Counted from the first letter of the stretch, positions 16,644 through 25,662 are shown. The stretch: 34,706 nt of DNA from Zobellella denitrificans (GCF_002237365.1 NZ_NMUO01000034.1:1-34706), one strand, 5' to 3'. The notes: generated from the sequence alone by a model not told the origin. Numbers and translations: made by a program.

Positions 16644-16713
16644 AACGTAAAAATGATAAATTGAGTTTACAGTTATGGTGCCAGTCAACAACTCAAATTT
16701 TTATTTTTACGTT
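16644..16713. repeat. Long AT-rich inverted repeat before fic
   Basis: Arms 16644-16667 and 16690-16713 (24 bases each) pair at 21 of 24 positions around a 22-base centre. Each arm begins or ends with AACGTAAAAAT and TTGAGTT. It lies directly between the eamA stop (16718) and the fic start (16632), both on the minus strand. It could be an eamA terminator hairpin, though it is AT-rich and internally symmetrical, or a two-site operator covering the fic promoter; a TTGACT (minus strand, 16688-16683) lies in the centre. Confidence 0.75.
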
Positions 16714-16717
16714 TTGC

Positions 16718-17602
16718 TCAGGCGTAACGCCGGCCCAGGGCCACGCAGGCCACCACGGCCAGGCAGATCCAGATGGCCTGGGCCGAGATCGGCTCGCCCA
16801 GCAGCAGGGCGGCGAACCAGAGGGCGCCGAAGGGCTGCAGCAATTGCACCTGGCTGACCTGGGTCACGCCGCCCAGGGCCAGCCCCTTGTACCAGAAGAA
16901 AAAGCCCAGGAACATGCTGCAGCTGCCGAGGTAGATAAAGCTCAGCCAGCCCGCCGGGCTGGTGAGGGCCAACTCGGGGCGGCTCAGCCAGATCAGCGGC
17001 GCCAGCAGCGGCAACGACAGCACCAGCGCCCAGCAGATCACCTGCCAGCTGCCCAGCTCCCGGGTCAGTCGCGCCCCTTCCGCATAGCCCAGGCCGCACA
17101 GCACGCAGGCCAGCAACAGCCACAGATCCGCCAGCTGCCAGTGGCCCTGGGCCTGCTGACCGGCGTAGAGCAGCACCAGCGTCGTGCCCGCCAGGGCGCA
17201 CAGCCAAAACCCTGCTTTTGGCCGGTGCCGGTGCAGCCAGGCGCCGGCCAGGGCGGTGCACAGGGGCAGCAGGGCGGTGACCAGCACGCTGTGGGTGGCC
17301 GACACCGTCTCCAGGGCGAGGGAGGAGAGGATGGGAAAGCCGAACACCACCCCGGCGGCCACCACCGCCAGCCGGGCCCACTGGCGGCCGCTGGGCAGGG
17401 ACTGACGCGTCGCCGCCAGCAGCAGCAGGGCCAGCACCCCGCCCAGGCCGGCTCGGCCGGCACCCACGAACAGCGCCGGCATTTCCTGCACCGCGATGCG
17501 GGTGGCGGGCAGGCCGGCGGAAAAGGTCATGACCCCGAGCAGGCCCCAGGCCATGCCGAGCAGGGGGCGGGTATCGAGGGTAGGCTGGCTGCTGGTCTTC
17601 AT
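16718..17602 (-). CDS. EamA/RhaT-family (DMT) inner-membrane exporter
   Basis: A 294-residue protein with ten predicted membrane helices in two EamA repeats (about 12-140 and 155-285). Repeat 1 has FSAGLPATRIAVQEMPALFV and GVVFGFPILSSLALETVSAT. Repeat 2 has WLSFIYLGSCSMFLGFFFWY, VSQVQLLQPFGALWFAALLL and LGEPISAQAIWICLAVV, the last typical of the family C-terminus. ATG 17602 is supported by GGAG six bases upstream; an in-frame ATG at 17656 adds 18 residues. It is divergent from a MocR-type regulator, a common pairing in which the regulator controls the exporter. Exported substrate unknown, probably an amino acid or related metabolite. Confidence 0.92.
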   Translation of the reverse strand: MKTSSQPTLDTRPLLGMAWGLLGVMTFSAGLPATRIAVQEMPALFVGAGRAGLGGVLALLLLAATRQSLPSGRQWARLAVVAAGVVFGFPILSSLALETVSATHSVLVTALLPLCTALAGAWLHRHRPKAGFWLCALAGTTLVLLYAGQQAQGHWQLADLWLLLACVLCGLGYAEGARLTRELGSWQVICWALVLSLPLLAPLIWLSRPELALTSPAGWLSFIYLGSCSMFLGFFFWYKGLALGGVTQVSQVQLLQPFGALWFAALLLGEPISAQAIWICLAVVACVALGRRYA

Positions 17603-17704
17603 GGCGGACTCCGGTTGCTTGCTTTTGGCCAGCTTAGCCGCTTTACTACCGGACAATCAGGACACTTCCTATAAAAATGACCCGAGTGTACAGGTAGCCA
17701 CGCC

Positions 17705-19141
17705 ATGACAATTTCCGCCGCCGATTGGGCTTTCGACAAGGCCGACAACCAGCCCTTCGTGGAGCAGCTGGTGCGCCACGCCACCCAGGCTATCGGCGAG
17801 GGGCGCTGGAAGCCTGGGGAAAAGCTGCCCTCGATCCGCGCCCTGGCCGAACAACTGGAAGTGAGCCGCTTCACCGTGGCCGACGCCTACGAGCGGCTGG
17901 TGGCCGCCGGCCTGGTGGTCAGTCGCCAGGGCAGCGGCGTTTACGTGGCGCGCAGCCCGCAAACCCGCCGGCTGGTGCTGGAGGTGGATGCCTCCGCCAG
18001 CGCCATGGCCCAGGAGGTGGCGCTGCTGCGCCAGGTGATGGATACCGAACGCTTCCGCTACAAGCCCGGCAGCGGCTGCCTGCCGGCGGACTGGCTGGGG
18101 GATCAGGACATCCGCTCCGCCCTGCGCGAGCTGGCCCGGCAGCCGGCGCCACTCACCGAATACGGCACCGCCCAGGGCCATCCCGCCCTGCGCAGCCAAC
18201 TGGTGCTGCGGCTGGAGCAGCTCAATATCCAGGTGGATCCGTCTCAGATCCTGATGACCGCCAGCGCTTCCCACGGCCTGGACCTGGTGCTGCGCGCCCT
18301 GGTGCGGCCCGGCGATCGGGTGCTGGTGGACGACCCCGGCTTCTACAATTTCCTTACCCTGCTGCGGTTGATGGGGGCGGTGCCGGTGCCGGTGCCCCGG
18401 CGGCTCGAAGGGCCGGATCTGGCGCTGCTGCGCCAGGCCCTGGCCGAGCACCAGCCGGTGCTCTATATCACCAACTCGGTGCTGAGCAACCCGGTGGGGG
18501 CCAGCGTCGGCCGCGGCCGGGCCTACAAGGTGCTGAGCCTGCTCGCCGAGCACGGCTGCTGGCTGCTGGAAGACGACATCTACGCCGATTTCGACCCCCA
18601 GCAGAGCCTGCGTTATGCCAGCCTGGCCGGGTTCGAGCGCACCCTCTACCTGGGCAGCCTGTCCAAGACCCTGTCGGCGGACTTCCGGGTCGGCTTTATC
18701 GCCGGCAACCCGGCGATGATCGCCGAACTGACCGACATCAAGCTGATCACCGGCATGTCCACCCCCACCTCCACCGAGACCATCATGTACCGACTGCTCA
18801 CCGGCGGCCGCTATCGCCGCCATGTGGAGCAGTTGCGTCGGCGGCTGGACGAGGTGCGGGAGCCGACCCTGGGGCGCTTCGAGGCGATGGGATTCCGGGT
18901 GGAGCACCGCCCGGCGGGCGGCTTCTTCTGCTGGCTGCGGCTGCCGGACGGCATTGGTGCCGGCCGGCTCACCAGCCTGGCCGCCGAGCAGAACCTGCTG
19001 TTGGCACCGGGGCGGCACTTCAGCCGCCAGCCCGAGGCGGACAGCCATGTGCGCATCAATATCGCCCACTGCCAGCACGAGGCGGTGTGGCGGGGGCTGG
19101 ACAAGGCCCTGGAACAGGCCGCTCAGTCTGCGGCCAACTGA
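17705..19141 (+). CDS. MocR/PdxR-type regulator (GntR winged helix fused to aminotransferase fold)
   Basis: A 478-residue fusion. The N-terminal GntR winged helix (about 12-85) includes GEKLPSIRALAEQLEVSRFT and RQGSGVYVARS. The C-terminal type-I aminotransferase-like domain (about 115-470) has the PLP lysine Lys321 in SLSKTLSADFRVGF, the substrate/PLP aspartate in DDIYADF, and NPVGASVG. Such proteins use PLP, or a PLP-amino acid adduct, as an effector and seldom act as enzymes. The divergent EamA exporter across a 102-bp gap is its likely target. The last 19 bases overlap the convergent fhuF gene. Confidence 0.92.
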   Translation: MTISAADWAFDKADNQPFVEQLVRHATQAIGEGRWKPGEKLPSIRALAEQLEVSRFTVADAYERLVAAGLVVSRQGSGVYVARSPQTRRLVLEVDASASAMAQEVALLRQVMDTERFRYKPGSGCLPADWLGDQDIRSALRELARQPAPLTEYGTAQGHPALRSQLVLRLEQLNIQVDPSQILMTASASHGLDLVLRALVRPGDRVLVDDPGFYNFLTLLRLMGAVPVPVPRRLEGPDLALLRQALAEHQPVLYITNSVLSNPVGASVGRGRAYKVLSLLAEHGCWLLEDDIYADFDPQQSLRYASLAGFERTLYLGSLSKTLSADFRVGFIAGNPAMIAELTDIKLITGMSTPTSTETIMYRLLTGGRYRRHVEQLRRRLDEVREPTLGRFEAMGFRVEHRPAGGFFCWLRLPDGIGAGRLTSLAAEQNLLLAPGRHFSRQPEADSHVRINIAHCQHEAVWRGLDKALEQAAQSAAN

Positions 19142-19983
19142 GCCCGTACCAGTTCGCGCAGGCGCCGGTCCCGGTTTTCCGGCTGTTCCCTGACGCAGGT
19201 GGCGCAGTAGCGGCCGCCCTGGGTGGTGTAGAAACGGCAGCAGCCGGCGCGGGTGCGGAAGCTGCGCCGGACCGGCTCGCGTCCGGGGTGGTCCGGGTCC
19301 GGCAGGACGATGTCGACAAAGCCGGTCTTGCGGTTGTACAGCGGGGAGCCGGGCTCCTTGAGCACGGCCAGGGCGAGGGCCCTGGCCCGCGCCTCGCAGC
19401 CGAGCCGCTGGCCCGCGTGCAGGAAGGCCAGCGCCACCGAGTCTGCCACCAGGCACCAGAGTCCGCGTTCGGGCAGGCCGCAGCGCCGGTGCAGCAGGCT
19501 CACCAGCGGGGTCATATGCTCCTCAAGCCCGTGCCGCAGCCGCCGCTCCGTCTCTTCTCCGGCATCGGCCGGGTAGCCGTCGGCAAAGCGCAGCAGCAGG
19601 CGGCGGGCGGTGCCTTCCTGGCCTTCATGCCGCCATTGGTACTCCTCCATCTTCAGCGCCAGCTGCGCCGGGCCGAATCCGGGCAGCCGCCCGCCCAGCA
19701 GCCGCAGCCCGGCCAGGGGCAGGGCCAGGTACCAGGCATAGCGGCCGAGCAGGAAAGCGCAGCGGGTCTTGAGATCGGTGTCGGGGTAATGGCTGCCCTC
19801 GTGTTCCAGCCAACCTTCCAGCAGCGCCGAGCCGGGCGTCATCAACGCCCCGGCCGGGGTCCAGCCCGGGTCGGCGGCACCGCACGACCAGCCGCTTTCT
19901 CCCAGCCGGGCCGACAGCTCGGCCAGTTCTCCGGCCAGGGAGGGGAGTGCCAGGGGGATCCGGAAGGAAGGGCTTGCCTGCAT
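19123..19983 (-). CDS. fhuF: FhuF-family ferric-siderophore reductase
   Basis: A 286-residue protein ending with the FhuF iron-sulphur signature C-C-x10-C-x2-C: Cys248, Cys249, Cys260 and Cys263 (AGCCRFYTTQGGRYCATC). These bind the unusual [2Fe-2S] cluster that reduces ferric hydroxamates in the cytoplasm and releases iron. The preceding ~240 residues are the poorly conserved FhuF domain, with YPDTDLKTRCAFLLGRYAWY. ATG 19983 is chosen because GAGGA lies five bases upstream; an in-frame ATG at 20127 would run through a Fur-box-like site. It heads toward the MocR gene and lies next to bacterioferritin and siderophore genes, fitting iron release after uptake. Confidence 0.85.
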   Translation of the reverse strand: MQASPSFRIPLALPSLAGELAELSARLGESGWSCGAADPGWTPAGALMTPGSALLEGWLEHEGSHYPDTDLKTRCAFLLGRYAWYLALPLAGLRLLGGRLPGFGPAQLALKMEEYQWRHEGQEGTARRLLLRFADGYPADAGEETERRLRHGLEEHMTPLVSLLHRRCGLPERGLWCLVADSVALAFLHAGQRLGCEARARALALAVLKEPGSPLYNRKTGFVDIVLPDPDHPGREPVRRSFRTRAGCCRFYTTQGGRYCATCVREQPENRDRRLRELVRAQLAAD

Positions 19984-20040
19984 GGGGTCCTCGTCGGGAA
20001 AAGGGCGGCCGGATTGGACCAGCCTGAATCTGGCACAAAT

Positions 20041-20059
20041 ATTAACGATAATTGTTTTT
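20041..20059. promoter_or_regulatory. Fur-box-like site upstream of fhuF
   Basis: ATTAACGATAATTGTTTTT matches the 19-bp Fur consensus at 12 positions by my count, including the central GATAAT. It lies in an AT-rich island 58 bp before fhuF, so iron repression is likely. Confidence 0.55.
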
Positions 20060-20101
20060 ATTTCAATGCTGGAATTGGGAAGATTAGGCGGCGCCGCTCC
20101 G

Positions 20102-20125
20102 TTGGAGCGCGGGCGGCGCGCCCGC
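20102..20125 (+). repeat. REP-like palindrome, copy 3
   Basis: TTGGAGC followed by GCGGGCGGCGCGCCCGC; same element as at 10724 and 10866. It lies just beyond the end of the bacterioferritin operon. Confidence 0.6.
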
Positions 20126-20141
20126 ATCTGTGCGTTTTCGG

Positions 20142-20612
20142 TCAGCCCATCTGTGACTGCAGGTAATTCTCCAGCCCGATCTTGTCGATCAAGCCCAGTT
20201 GCTTTTCCAGCCAGTAGGCATGGTCTTGTTCCGTATCGGCCAGCATCTGTACGAGGATGGCCCTGCTCTGGTAATCCTTCTGCTCTTCACAGAGCTTGAT
20301 CGCGCTTTTCAGTGCCTTGTCGACGTCGTATTCGAGCTGCAGGTCGTTTTTGAGCATCTGCGGAACCTTCTTTCCGATTTTCAGGCCGGCACGCTGGGTC
20401 ATGTCCGGCGTCCCTTCCAGAAACAGAATGCGTTCGATCAGCGCCGCCGCATGGCCTTTTTCATCGTCGAATTCGTGATCGATACGCTCGTACAGCTTGT
20501 TGAGCCCCCAGTCCTGATACATGCGGGAATGGATAAAATACTGATCCATGGCCGTTAACTCTCCGGCCAGCAGTTGGTTCAGGGTGTCGATGACCTTCTT
20601 GTTGCCTTTCAT
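20142..20612 (-). CDS. Bacterioferritin, ferroxidase-type subunit without haem ligand
   Basis: A 156-residue four-helix ferritin-fold protein. All ferroxidase-centre residues of E. coli Bfr are present: Glu18, Glu51, His54, Glu94, Glu127 and His130. The haem-ligating Met52 is replaced by Lys52 ([10 protein letters not shown]). It should therefore oxidise iron but not hold haem on its own. It follows the second bfr gene by 12 bp in one operon. The split of functions matches two-subunit bacterioferritins known from Neisseria and Pseudomonas, where mixed 24-mers form. Product stores iron in the cytoplasm as a ferric mineral core. Confidence 0.92.
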   Translation of the reverse strand: MKGNKKVIDTLNQLLAGELTAMDQYFIHSRMYQDWGLNKLYERIDHEFDDEKGHAAALIERILFLEGTPDMTQRAGLKIGKKVPQMLKNDLQLEYDVDKALKSAIKLCEEQKDYQSRAILVQMLADTEQDHAYWLEKQLGLIDKIGLENYLQSQMG

Positions 20613-20624
20613 GCCCTGGTCTCC

Positions 20625-21089
20625 CTACATCTGTGCCTGCAGATAGTTCTTGATGCCGATGTCCCGTATCAGCCCCTGCTGGGTTTCCAGCCAGTCGACA
20701 TACTCTTCCTCATATTCGAGGATATCCTCCAGCATGTCCCGGCTGACATAGTCCCCCTTGGACTCGCAGTAGGCGATGGCCTCGCGCAGCAGGGGCAGCT
20801 GTTCCAGCTCCAGGGCCAGATCGCATTGCAGCATCTCTTCTGCGTGCTCGCCGATACGCAGCGGGTCGAGCTTCTGGAGGTTCGGCAAGCCCTCGAGGAA
20901 GAGTACCCGCTCGATCAGCGCATCGGCCTGTTTCATGTCCTTGATCGATTTTTTGTACTCTTTTTCATCCAGCTCTTTCAGCCCCCAGTTCTTGAACATA
21001 CGGGCATGGAGGAAATACTGGTTGATGGAGGTCAGCTCTGCCGTCAGGACCTGGTTCAGGTACTCGATGATCTTTTTGTCGCCTTTCAT
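20625..21089 (-). CDS. Bacterioferritin, haem-binding subunit with degenerate ferroxidase site
   Basis: A 154-residue bacterioferritin. Met52, the haem ligand, is kept (SIKDMKQAD). Three ferroxidase residues are changed: Glu51 to Asp, His54 to Gln and His130 to Tyr; Glu18, Glu94 and Glu127 remain. It complements the adjacent subunit, which has the reverse pattern. The start [15 protein letters not shown] at 21089 is the universal family start; frame extends upstream to 21290 without sense. First gene of the bfr operon. The heteromer would use haem to pass electrons for iron release. Confidence 0.92.
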   Translation of the reverse strand: MKGDKKIIEYLNQVLTAELTSINQYFLHARMFKNWGLKELDEKEYKKSIKDMKQADALIERVLFLEGLPNLQKLDPLRIGEHAEEMLQCDLALELEQLPLLREAIAYCESKGDYVSRDMLEDILEYEEEYVDWLETQQGLIRDIGIKNYLQAQM

Positions 21090-21534
21090 GGGAAAGCCTC
21101 TCGTGCCAATCGGGGTGAGGGTGTAGTGCTGTCGCCACTCAAAGCCTAGGCGGGAAATCGGAAGATCTCCATCGGATGAGGGGGTCGTACGGAAAACACC
21201 GGGATGGCACCCCAAGCCTGGTGTCCACAAAATCAGAAAAAAGTTCCCCTGCATATTGCAATAGGAAATCAAATACAAAATAATTCCCAAACAAAAATTA
21301 TTCTCATTTGAATTGGGGTTTCCTCTCTATGCCAAGGAACAGTGCGCCTTCATTCCCCTTCCGTCATCGCCGCCGCCTTGGTGCCCTCATCGACCGGGCT
21401 CGGTTGCCCGGCCGCACCCGTATGCCGGAAGGTTTTTTGACGTTCTGACCCATCGCAAAGGACGGGCGGAAGAGGAGGAAGGTCGCTCTTCGCCTGCCCA
21501 TGGATATCGGCCTTCAGCACAGAGCAAGGATTAT
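21090..21534. other. 445-bp divergent control region and receptor leader
   Basis: No gene is seen. The left half holds the bfr promoter. An AT-rich core (about 21225-21315) carries the Fur-box-like site. The right part is a leader of over 200 bases before the receptor ATG. It contains CCGGC...GCCGG (21409-21429) followed by TTTTTT at 21434-21439, a weak terminator-like hairpin. Confidence 0.45.
21293..21311. promoter_or_regulatory. Fur-box-like site upstream of the TonB receptor
   Basis: AAAAATTATTCTCATTTGA matches the Fur consensus at 13 of 19 positions by my count, including the typical TTCTCATT half. It sits between the divergent bfr and receptor genes and may affect both. Confidence 0.6.
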
Positions 21535-23667
21535 ATGAGCAAGATAAGCAAGGTATCGCCGGTGCTGGCGATGATGGTGGCGGCCCCGCTGGCGGTGGAG
21601 GCCCAGGCGGCAGAACCCTACGAGCTGGAAACGGTGGTGGTCAGCGCCACCCGCCAGGGCATGGAGGCGAGCGAGCTGGCCCATGCGGTGACGGTGATCG
21701 ACCGCGAACAGCTGGATACCCAGTTGCAAACCGCCCGCAACCTGGGGGAAGTGCTGGCGAAGACGGTGCCGGGCATGGCGCCGGCCAGCCAGACCCTGAC
21801 CAACTTCAACCAGACCCTGCGCGGGCGCAACCTGCTGGTATTGATCGACGGTATTCCGCAGAACACCAGCCGTAACATCAGCCGCGACCTGATGAACATC
21901 GACCCCGCCAATATCGAGCGCATCGAGGTGCTGCGCGGTGGCAGCGCCGTCTACGGCAGCGGCGCCGCCGGTGGCGTGGTCAATATCATCACCCGGCGCA
22001 ACAAGGGCGAAGCCGTGACCAAGGTCGGGGTGCAGAGCTCCCTGTCCAGGGTGACGGGTGACGGCCTGGGCTATCGCGGCGAACAGTCCCTGGGGGGCGG
22101 CAACGAGACCTTCGATTACGGTTTCAACCTGGCCTGGGAGCACCAGGGCGCGGCCTTCGACGGCAATGGCGATCGCATTGCGCCCGAGCCCAGCCAGGGT
22201 GACCTGTCGGATACCGACAGCCTCAACCTGGCCGGCAAGGTCAGCTGGCACCTCGACGCCGGCACCCTGACCCTGTCCGCCAACCATCTCGACGCCAAGC
22301 AGGACACCGATTACGCCTCGGATCCGGCGGTCAATGCCGCGGCACCGGGAGATGTCCGGGCCAGGGCCATCTCCGGGCTGCAACTGGACGAGCAGAACCG
22401 TACCCGCAACAGCCTGGTGAACCTGGCCTGGAATGCCGACCAGACCCCGCTGGGGGTGGTGGACGCCCAGCTGTACTACCGCGACTACCACGCCCGTTTC
22501 ACCCCCTTCGATGCCCGCAACATAGCGGCCTGGGGCAACAACCTGGCACAGACCTACCTGGACAGCGAAACCCTCGGCAGCCGCCTGACCATCAACTCGG
22601 ATCTGAACGACAATACCCTGCTGCGCTGGGGGCTGGATCTGAGCCGGGAAAAATCGGAAATGCCGGTGACCACCTATGATATCGCGGCCTACGACAACAG
22701 CGGCGGCCTGGTGTTCGTCGATACCGGAGACCAGTTGTTCATGCCGCCGTTGACCCAGCGCACCGTCGGCGCCTTCGCCCAGCTGGAGTACGACTTCAGC
22801 GAACGCCTGCGCGGCGAGGCCGGCACCCGCTACGAGCACGCCAAGGCGTCCTTCGACGACTTCACCACCCTGGGCGGCAACGCCATCGAGGGCGGCGACG
22901 TCAGCTTCGACGACGTCCTGTTCAATGCCGGCCTGGTATACAGCCTGACCGACAGCATGGAACTCTACGGCAACTTCTCCCAGGGCTTCGAGCTGCCGGA
23001 TCTGGGGCTGCAGCTGCGCGTCGCCCCCTCCGGCTTCAACGTGAACGACTCCGAGCTCAAGCCGATCAAGACCGACAACTACGAGCTGGGCTGGCGGGGC
23101 GACTGGGGCTATACCCAGGGCAGCCTGGCCCTGTTCTACAGCACCTCGGATCTGGGACCGGTAGTGATTCAGGACTTCGCCTTTGCCCAGCGCCGGGCGA
23201 AAGAGCGGATCTACGGGGTGGAAGCGACCCTGGATCACCGGCTCAACGAACAGTGGCAACTGGGCGGCCTGCTGACCTGGATGGAAGGCGAGAGCTACGA
23301 CGAGGCGGCGGGCGAGTGGAAGGCGCTCAACGGCTACCGTATCCCGCCGCTGCAGGTGCGGGCCTATGTGGAGTACAGCCCTCATGATCAGTGGCTGCAC
23401 CGGTTGCAGGCCAACTACAGCGGCTCCCGGGACGACGCCTTCAAGGACAAGGTGGGCTTCGGCAGCCGCCAGGTCGACAGCTACACCACCCTGGATTACA
23501 GCACCCGCTACGATCAGGGCCGGCACGGCTTCAGCCTGGGGGTGGAAAACCTGCTGAACAAGGACTACTACCATGTCTATGGCCAGTTGCTGCGGGACGG
23601 CAAGAACACCAGCCATATCCCCGCCAGTGGCGCGACCCTGAAGCTGGGTTACCAGTACCGGTGGTAA
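21535..23667 (+). CDS. TonB-dependent siderophore receptor
   Basis: A 710-residue outer-membrane receptor. A signal peptide (1-25) ends AQA before AEPYEL. A TonB box, ETVVV, is at 32-36. The plug domain (about 45-155) has GRNLLVLIDGIPQN, IERIEVLRGGSAVYGSGAAG and VNIITRR. The rest forms the 22-stranded barrel, with late motifs FSQGFELPDL, YELGWRG and a final aromatic residue (KLGYQYRW). ATG 21535 is set by AAGGA and the signal peptide; earlier in-frame ATGs give no leader. It heads the uptake operon facing the siderophore synthesis genes, so the substrate is most likely the ferric hydroxamate made by them. Confidence 0.93.
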   Translation: MSKISKVSPVLAMMVAAPLAVEAQAAEPYELETVVVSATRQGMEASELAHAVTVIDREQLDTQLQTARNLGEVLAKTVPGMAPASQTLTNFNQTLRGRNLLVLIDGIPQNTSRNISRDLMNIDPANIERIEVLRGGSAVYGSGAAGGVVNIITRRNKGEAVTKVGVQSSLSRVTGDGLGYRGEQSLGGGNETFDYGFNLAWEHQGAAFDGNGDRIAPEPSQGDLSDTDSLNLAGKVSWHLDAGTLTLSANHLDAKQDTDYASDPAVNAAAPGDVRARAISGLQLDEQNRTRNSLVNLAWNADQTPLGVVDAQLYYRDYHARFTPFDARNIAAWGNNLAQTYLDSETLGSRLTINSDLNDNTLLRWGLDLSREKSEMPVTTYDIAAYDNSGGLVFVDTGDQLFMPPLTQRTVGAFAQLEYDFSERLRGEAGTRYEHAKASFDDFTTLGGNAIEGGDVSFDDVLFNAGLVYSLTDSMELYGNFSQGFELPDLGLQLRVAPSGFNVNDSELKPIKTDNYELGWRGDWGYTQGSLALFYSTSDLGPVVIQDFAFAQRRAKERIYGVEATLDHRLNEQWQLGGLLTWMEGESYDEAAGEWKALNGYRIPPLQVRAYVEYSPHDQWLHRLQANYSGSRDDAFKDKVGFGSRQVDSYTTLDYSTRYDQGRHGFSLGVENLLNKDYYHVYGQLLRDGKNTSHIPASGATLKLGYQYRW

Positions 23668-24560
23668 GGCGCTTTTTCCTGCCGTTGCTGGTGCTGCTGC
23701 ACCCGCCGGCCTGGGGCGAAACGGCGGCCGGGTGCCGCCTTTTGCCCCATGCCATGGGCGAGAGCTGCGTGCCCGCACAACCCCGGCGGGTAGCGGTGCT
23801 GGATACCGGCGAACTGGATATGGCCCTGGCGCTGGGGGTGACGCCCATCGCCGCCACCACCCCCTATCAGGTCGGGCAGTTTCCCGCTTACCTGGCGCCG
23901 GCGGTACCGCCGGTGGCGCTGGGGGTGGTGCAGGAGCCGGATCTGGAACGGCTGCTGCAACTGCAGCCCGATCTGATCCTGGGTAGCCGGCTGCGCCATG
24001 GCCGGCTCTATCCGCTGTTGTCCGGCATGGCGCCCACCGTGTTCAGCGAGAGCGTCGGCGCCGGCTGGGCGGAGAACTTCCTGCTGTTTGCCCGGGCCCT
24101 CGATCGCGAGCCGCAAGCGGAACGGCGGCTGGCGGCCATCGATGCCCGCTGCCGGCGCATCGCCGCCCTCCATGCCCGCAAGGGCCATCCCACCCTGTCG
24201 CTGGTGCGCTCCATGCAGACCCACGTCCGGCTGTACCTGCGCGACTCCTTCGTCGGCAGCCTGCTGGCGCGTTGCGGGCTGGACCGGCCGGCGTCCCAGG
24301 CGGGCGGCGGCTTCGCCCGGCAACTGGCGTCGCCCCGCCATATCGAGGCCCTGGACGGCGATATCATACTGCTGAGCGAATACGCCCCCGAGAAGGGCTC
24401 CCTGATCCGGCGCTGGCAGGATTCCGCCTTCTGGTCGTTGCTCGGCGGGCGGCTCTACGAGGTGGACGACGGCTACTGGATGCTGGGCATAGGCCCGCTG
24501 GCGGCGGAAAAGGTGCTGATGGATCTGGAGCGGATTATCGATGACTACTCGCCCCGTTAG
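23661..24560 (+). CDS. Periplasmic siderophore-binding protein (FhuD/FecB-like)
   Basis: A 299-residue class III binding protein. The proposed GTG start at 23661 overlaps the receptor stop by 7 bp and gives a signal peptide (VVRRFFLPLLVLLHPPAWGE). The first lobe begins RRVAVLDTGELDMALALGVT and contains DLERLLQLQPDLILGS; the second lobe follows a long helix around RALDREPQAERRLAAI and includes LDGDIILLSEYAP. No lipobox is seen, so the protein should be soluble in the periplasm. It passes the ferric siderophore from the receptor to the permease. The permease gene starts 20 bp inside its 3' end. Confidence 0.85.
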   Translation: MVRRFFLPLLVLLHPPAWGETAAGCRLLPHAMGESCVPAQPRRVAVLDTGELDMALALGVTPIAATTPYQVGQFPAYLAPAVPPVALGVVQEPDLERLLQLQPDLILGSRLRHGRLYPLLSGMAPTVFSESVGAGWAENFLLFARALDREPQAERRLAAIDARCRRIAALHARKGHPTLSLVRSMQTHVRLYLRDSFVGSLLARCGLDRPASQAGGGFARQLASPRHIEALDGDIILLSEYAPEKGSLIRRWQDSAFWSLLGGRLYEVDDGYWMLGIGPLAAEKVLMDLERIIDDYSPR

Positions 24561-25662
24561 TCCCTGGCGGCGTTGGCTGCCGCTGGCCGTGTTGCTGCTG
24601 TTGCCGCTGGCCCTGCTGCTCGGCGGGGATAACCTGGCCGGGTCCGGCTGGCGCTGGCTGCTGGGTGGCGGCGAGGCGATGCCGCCCGTCGACTACCTGG
24701 TGCTGACCGAACTGCGGCTGCCCCGGCTGCTGGCGGCCCTGCTGATCGGCGCGGCCCTGGGCACCGCCGGTTGCCTGCTGCAGCGGCTGACCCACAATCC
24801 CCTGGCCAGCCCCGGCCTGCTCGGGCTGAACCAGGGCGCGGCCCTGGGGCTGGTGTGCCTGCTGATCTCGCCCCTGCCCTTTACCCTGTGGCATGCCTGC
24901 CTGGCCGCCCTGGGCGGGGCCACCCTGGCCATGGTGCTGGTGTTCGGCGTGGTCAGGCTGGCCACCGGCCGGCTGGCGGCCGACAGCCTGCTGCTGTTCG
25001 GCGCCCTGCTCAGCACCCTGCTCGGCGGCCTGGGAACCATGCTGCTGCTGCTGGATCAGCACGCGCTGGACGTGATCCGCTTCTGGTTGGCGGGCTCCCT
25101 GTCGCTGGTGGTGCCGGCCCAGCTTCCCCCCCTGGCCGCCCTGGTCTTTCCCGCCCTGCTGCTGGCGCTGCTGTGCGGCCGGCCGCTGGAAATACTGGAA
25201 ACCGGGGGCGACACCGCCCGCAGCCTGGGACTGAACCCGGTGCTGGTGCTGCTGGCGGTGTCGGCCGTGGTGCTGCTGCTGACGGCGGCCTCGGTGGCGG
25301 TGAGCGGCCCCATCCTGTTCGTGGGCCTGGTGGTGCCGCACATGGCCCGTTTCTGGCTGGGCGAGCGGTTGCACCGGCAACTGATCGGCAGCATGGTGCT
25401 GGGCGCCGGCCTGCTGGCGGCGGCGGATGGCCTGGTGCTGGCGGTCGACGAACAGGACCGGCTGCCGCCGGGCATGGCGCTGGCCCTGCTGGGGGTGCCC
25501 TGGTTCCTGTGGCTGGTGCGACGGAGGTACCTCGAGCGGGGAAGCGACATCTGCGTCATTACGGTTATCTGTGGCTGCTGCCGCCGGTGCTGGCCTGGTG
25601 CCTGCTCAACGGCAGCGTCGACACCCTGTCGCTGCTGCTGGCGCCGGAGCATCGCGGCCTGA
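24541..25662 (+). CDS. FecCD-type siderophore permease, first half (FhuB-like N part)
   Basis: The first ~333 residues form a complete FecCD permease domain of about nine or ten membrane helices: LPRLLAALLIGAALGTAGCL, NPLASPGLLGLNQGAALGLV, ETGGDTARSLGL (coupling region for the ATPase) and GPILFVGLVVPHMARFWLGE, ending ALLGVPWFLWLVRRR. The frame then continues for about 40 Cys/Arg-rich residues (ICVITVICGCCRRC...) up to 25662. These are not family-like; they are the antiphase reading of the next permease half. A true end or frame change therefore lies near 25525-25555. Together with the next entry it equals a FhuB-sized (about 660-residue) double permease. Confidence 0.8.
   Translation: MTTRPVSPWRRWLPLAVLLLLPLALLLGGDNLAGSGWRWLLGGGEAMPPVDYLVLTELRLPRLLAALLIGAALGTAGCLLQRLTHNPLASPGLLGLNQGAALGLVCLLISPLPFTLWHACLAALGGATLAMVLVFGVVRLATGRLAADSLLLFGALLSTLLGGLGTMLLLLDQHALDVIRFWLAGSLSLVVPAQLPPLAALVFPALLLALLCGRPLEILETGGDTARSLGLNPVLVLLAVSAVVLLLTAASVAVSGPILFVGLVVPHMARFWLGERLHRQLIGSMVLGAGLLAAADGLVLAVDEQDRLPPGMALALLGVPWFLWLVRRRYLERGSDICVITVICGCCRRCWPGACSTAASTPCRCCWRRSIAA

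Noticed and set aside
21313-21534. N-terminal extension of the TonB receptor from an upstream ATG
   Set aside because: The extension has no signal peptide, while ATG 21535 has both a ribosome site and a clear leader peptide.
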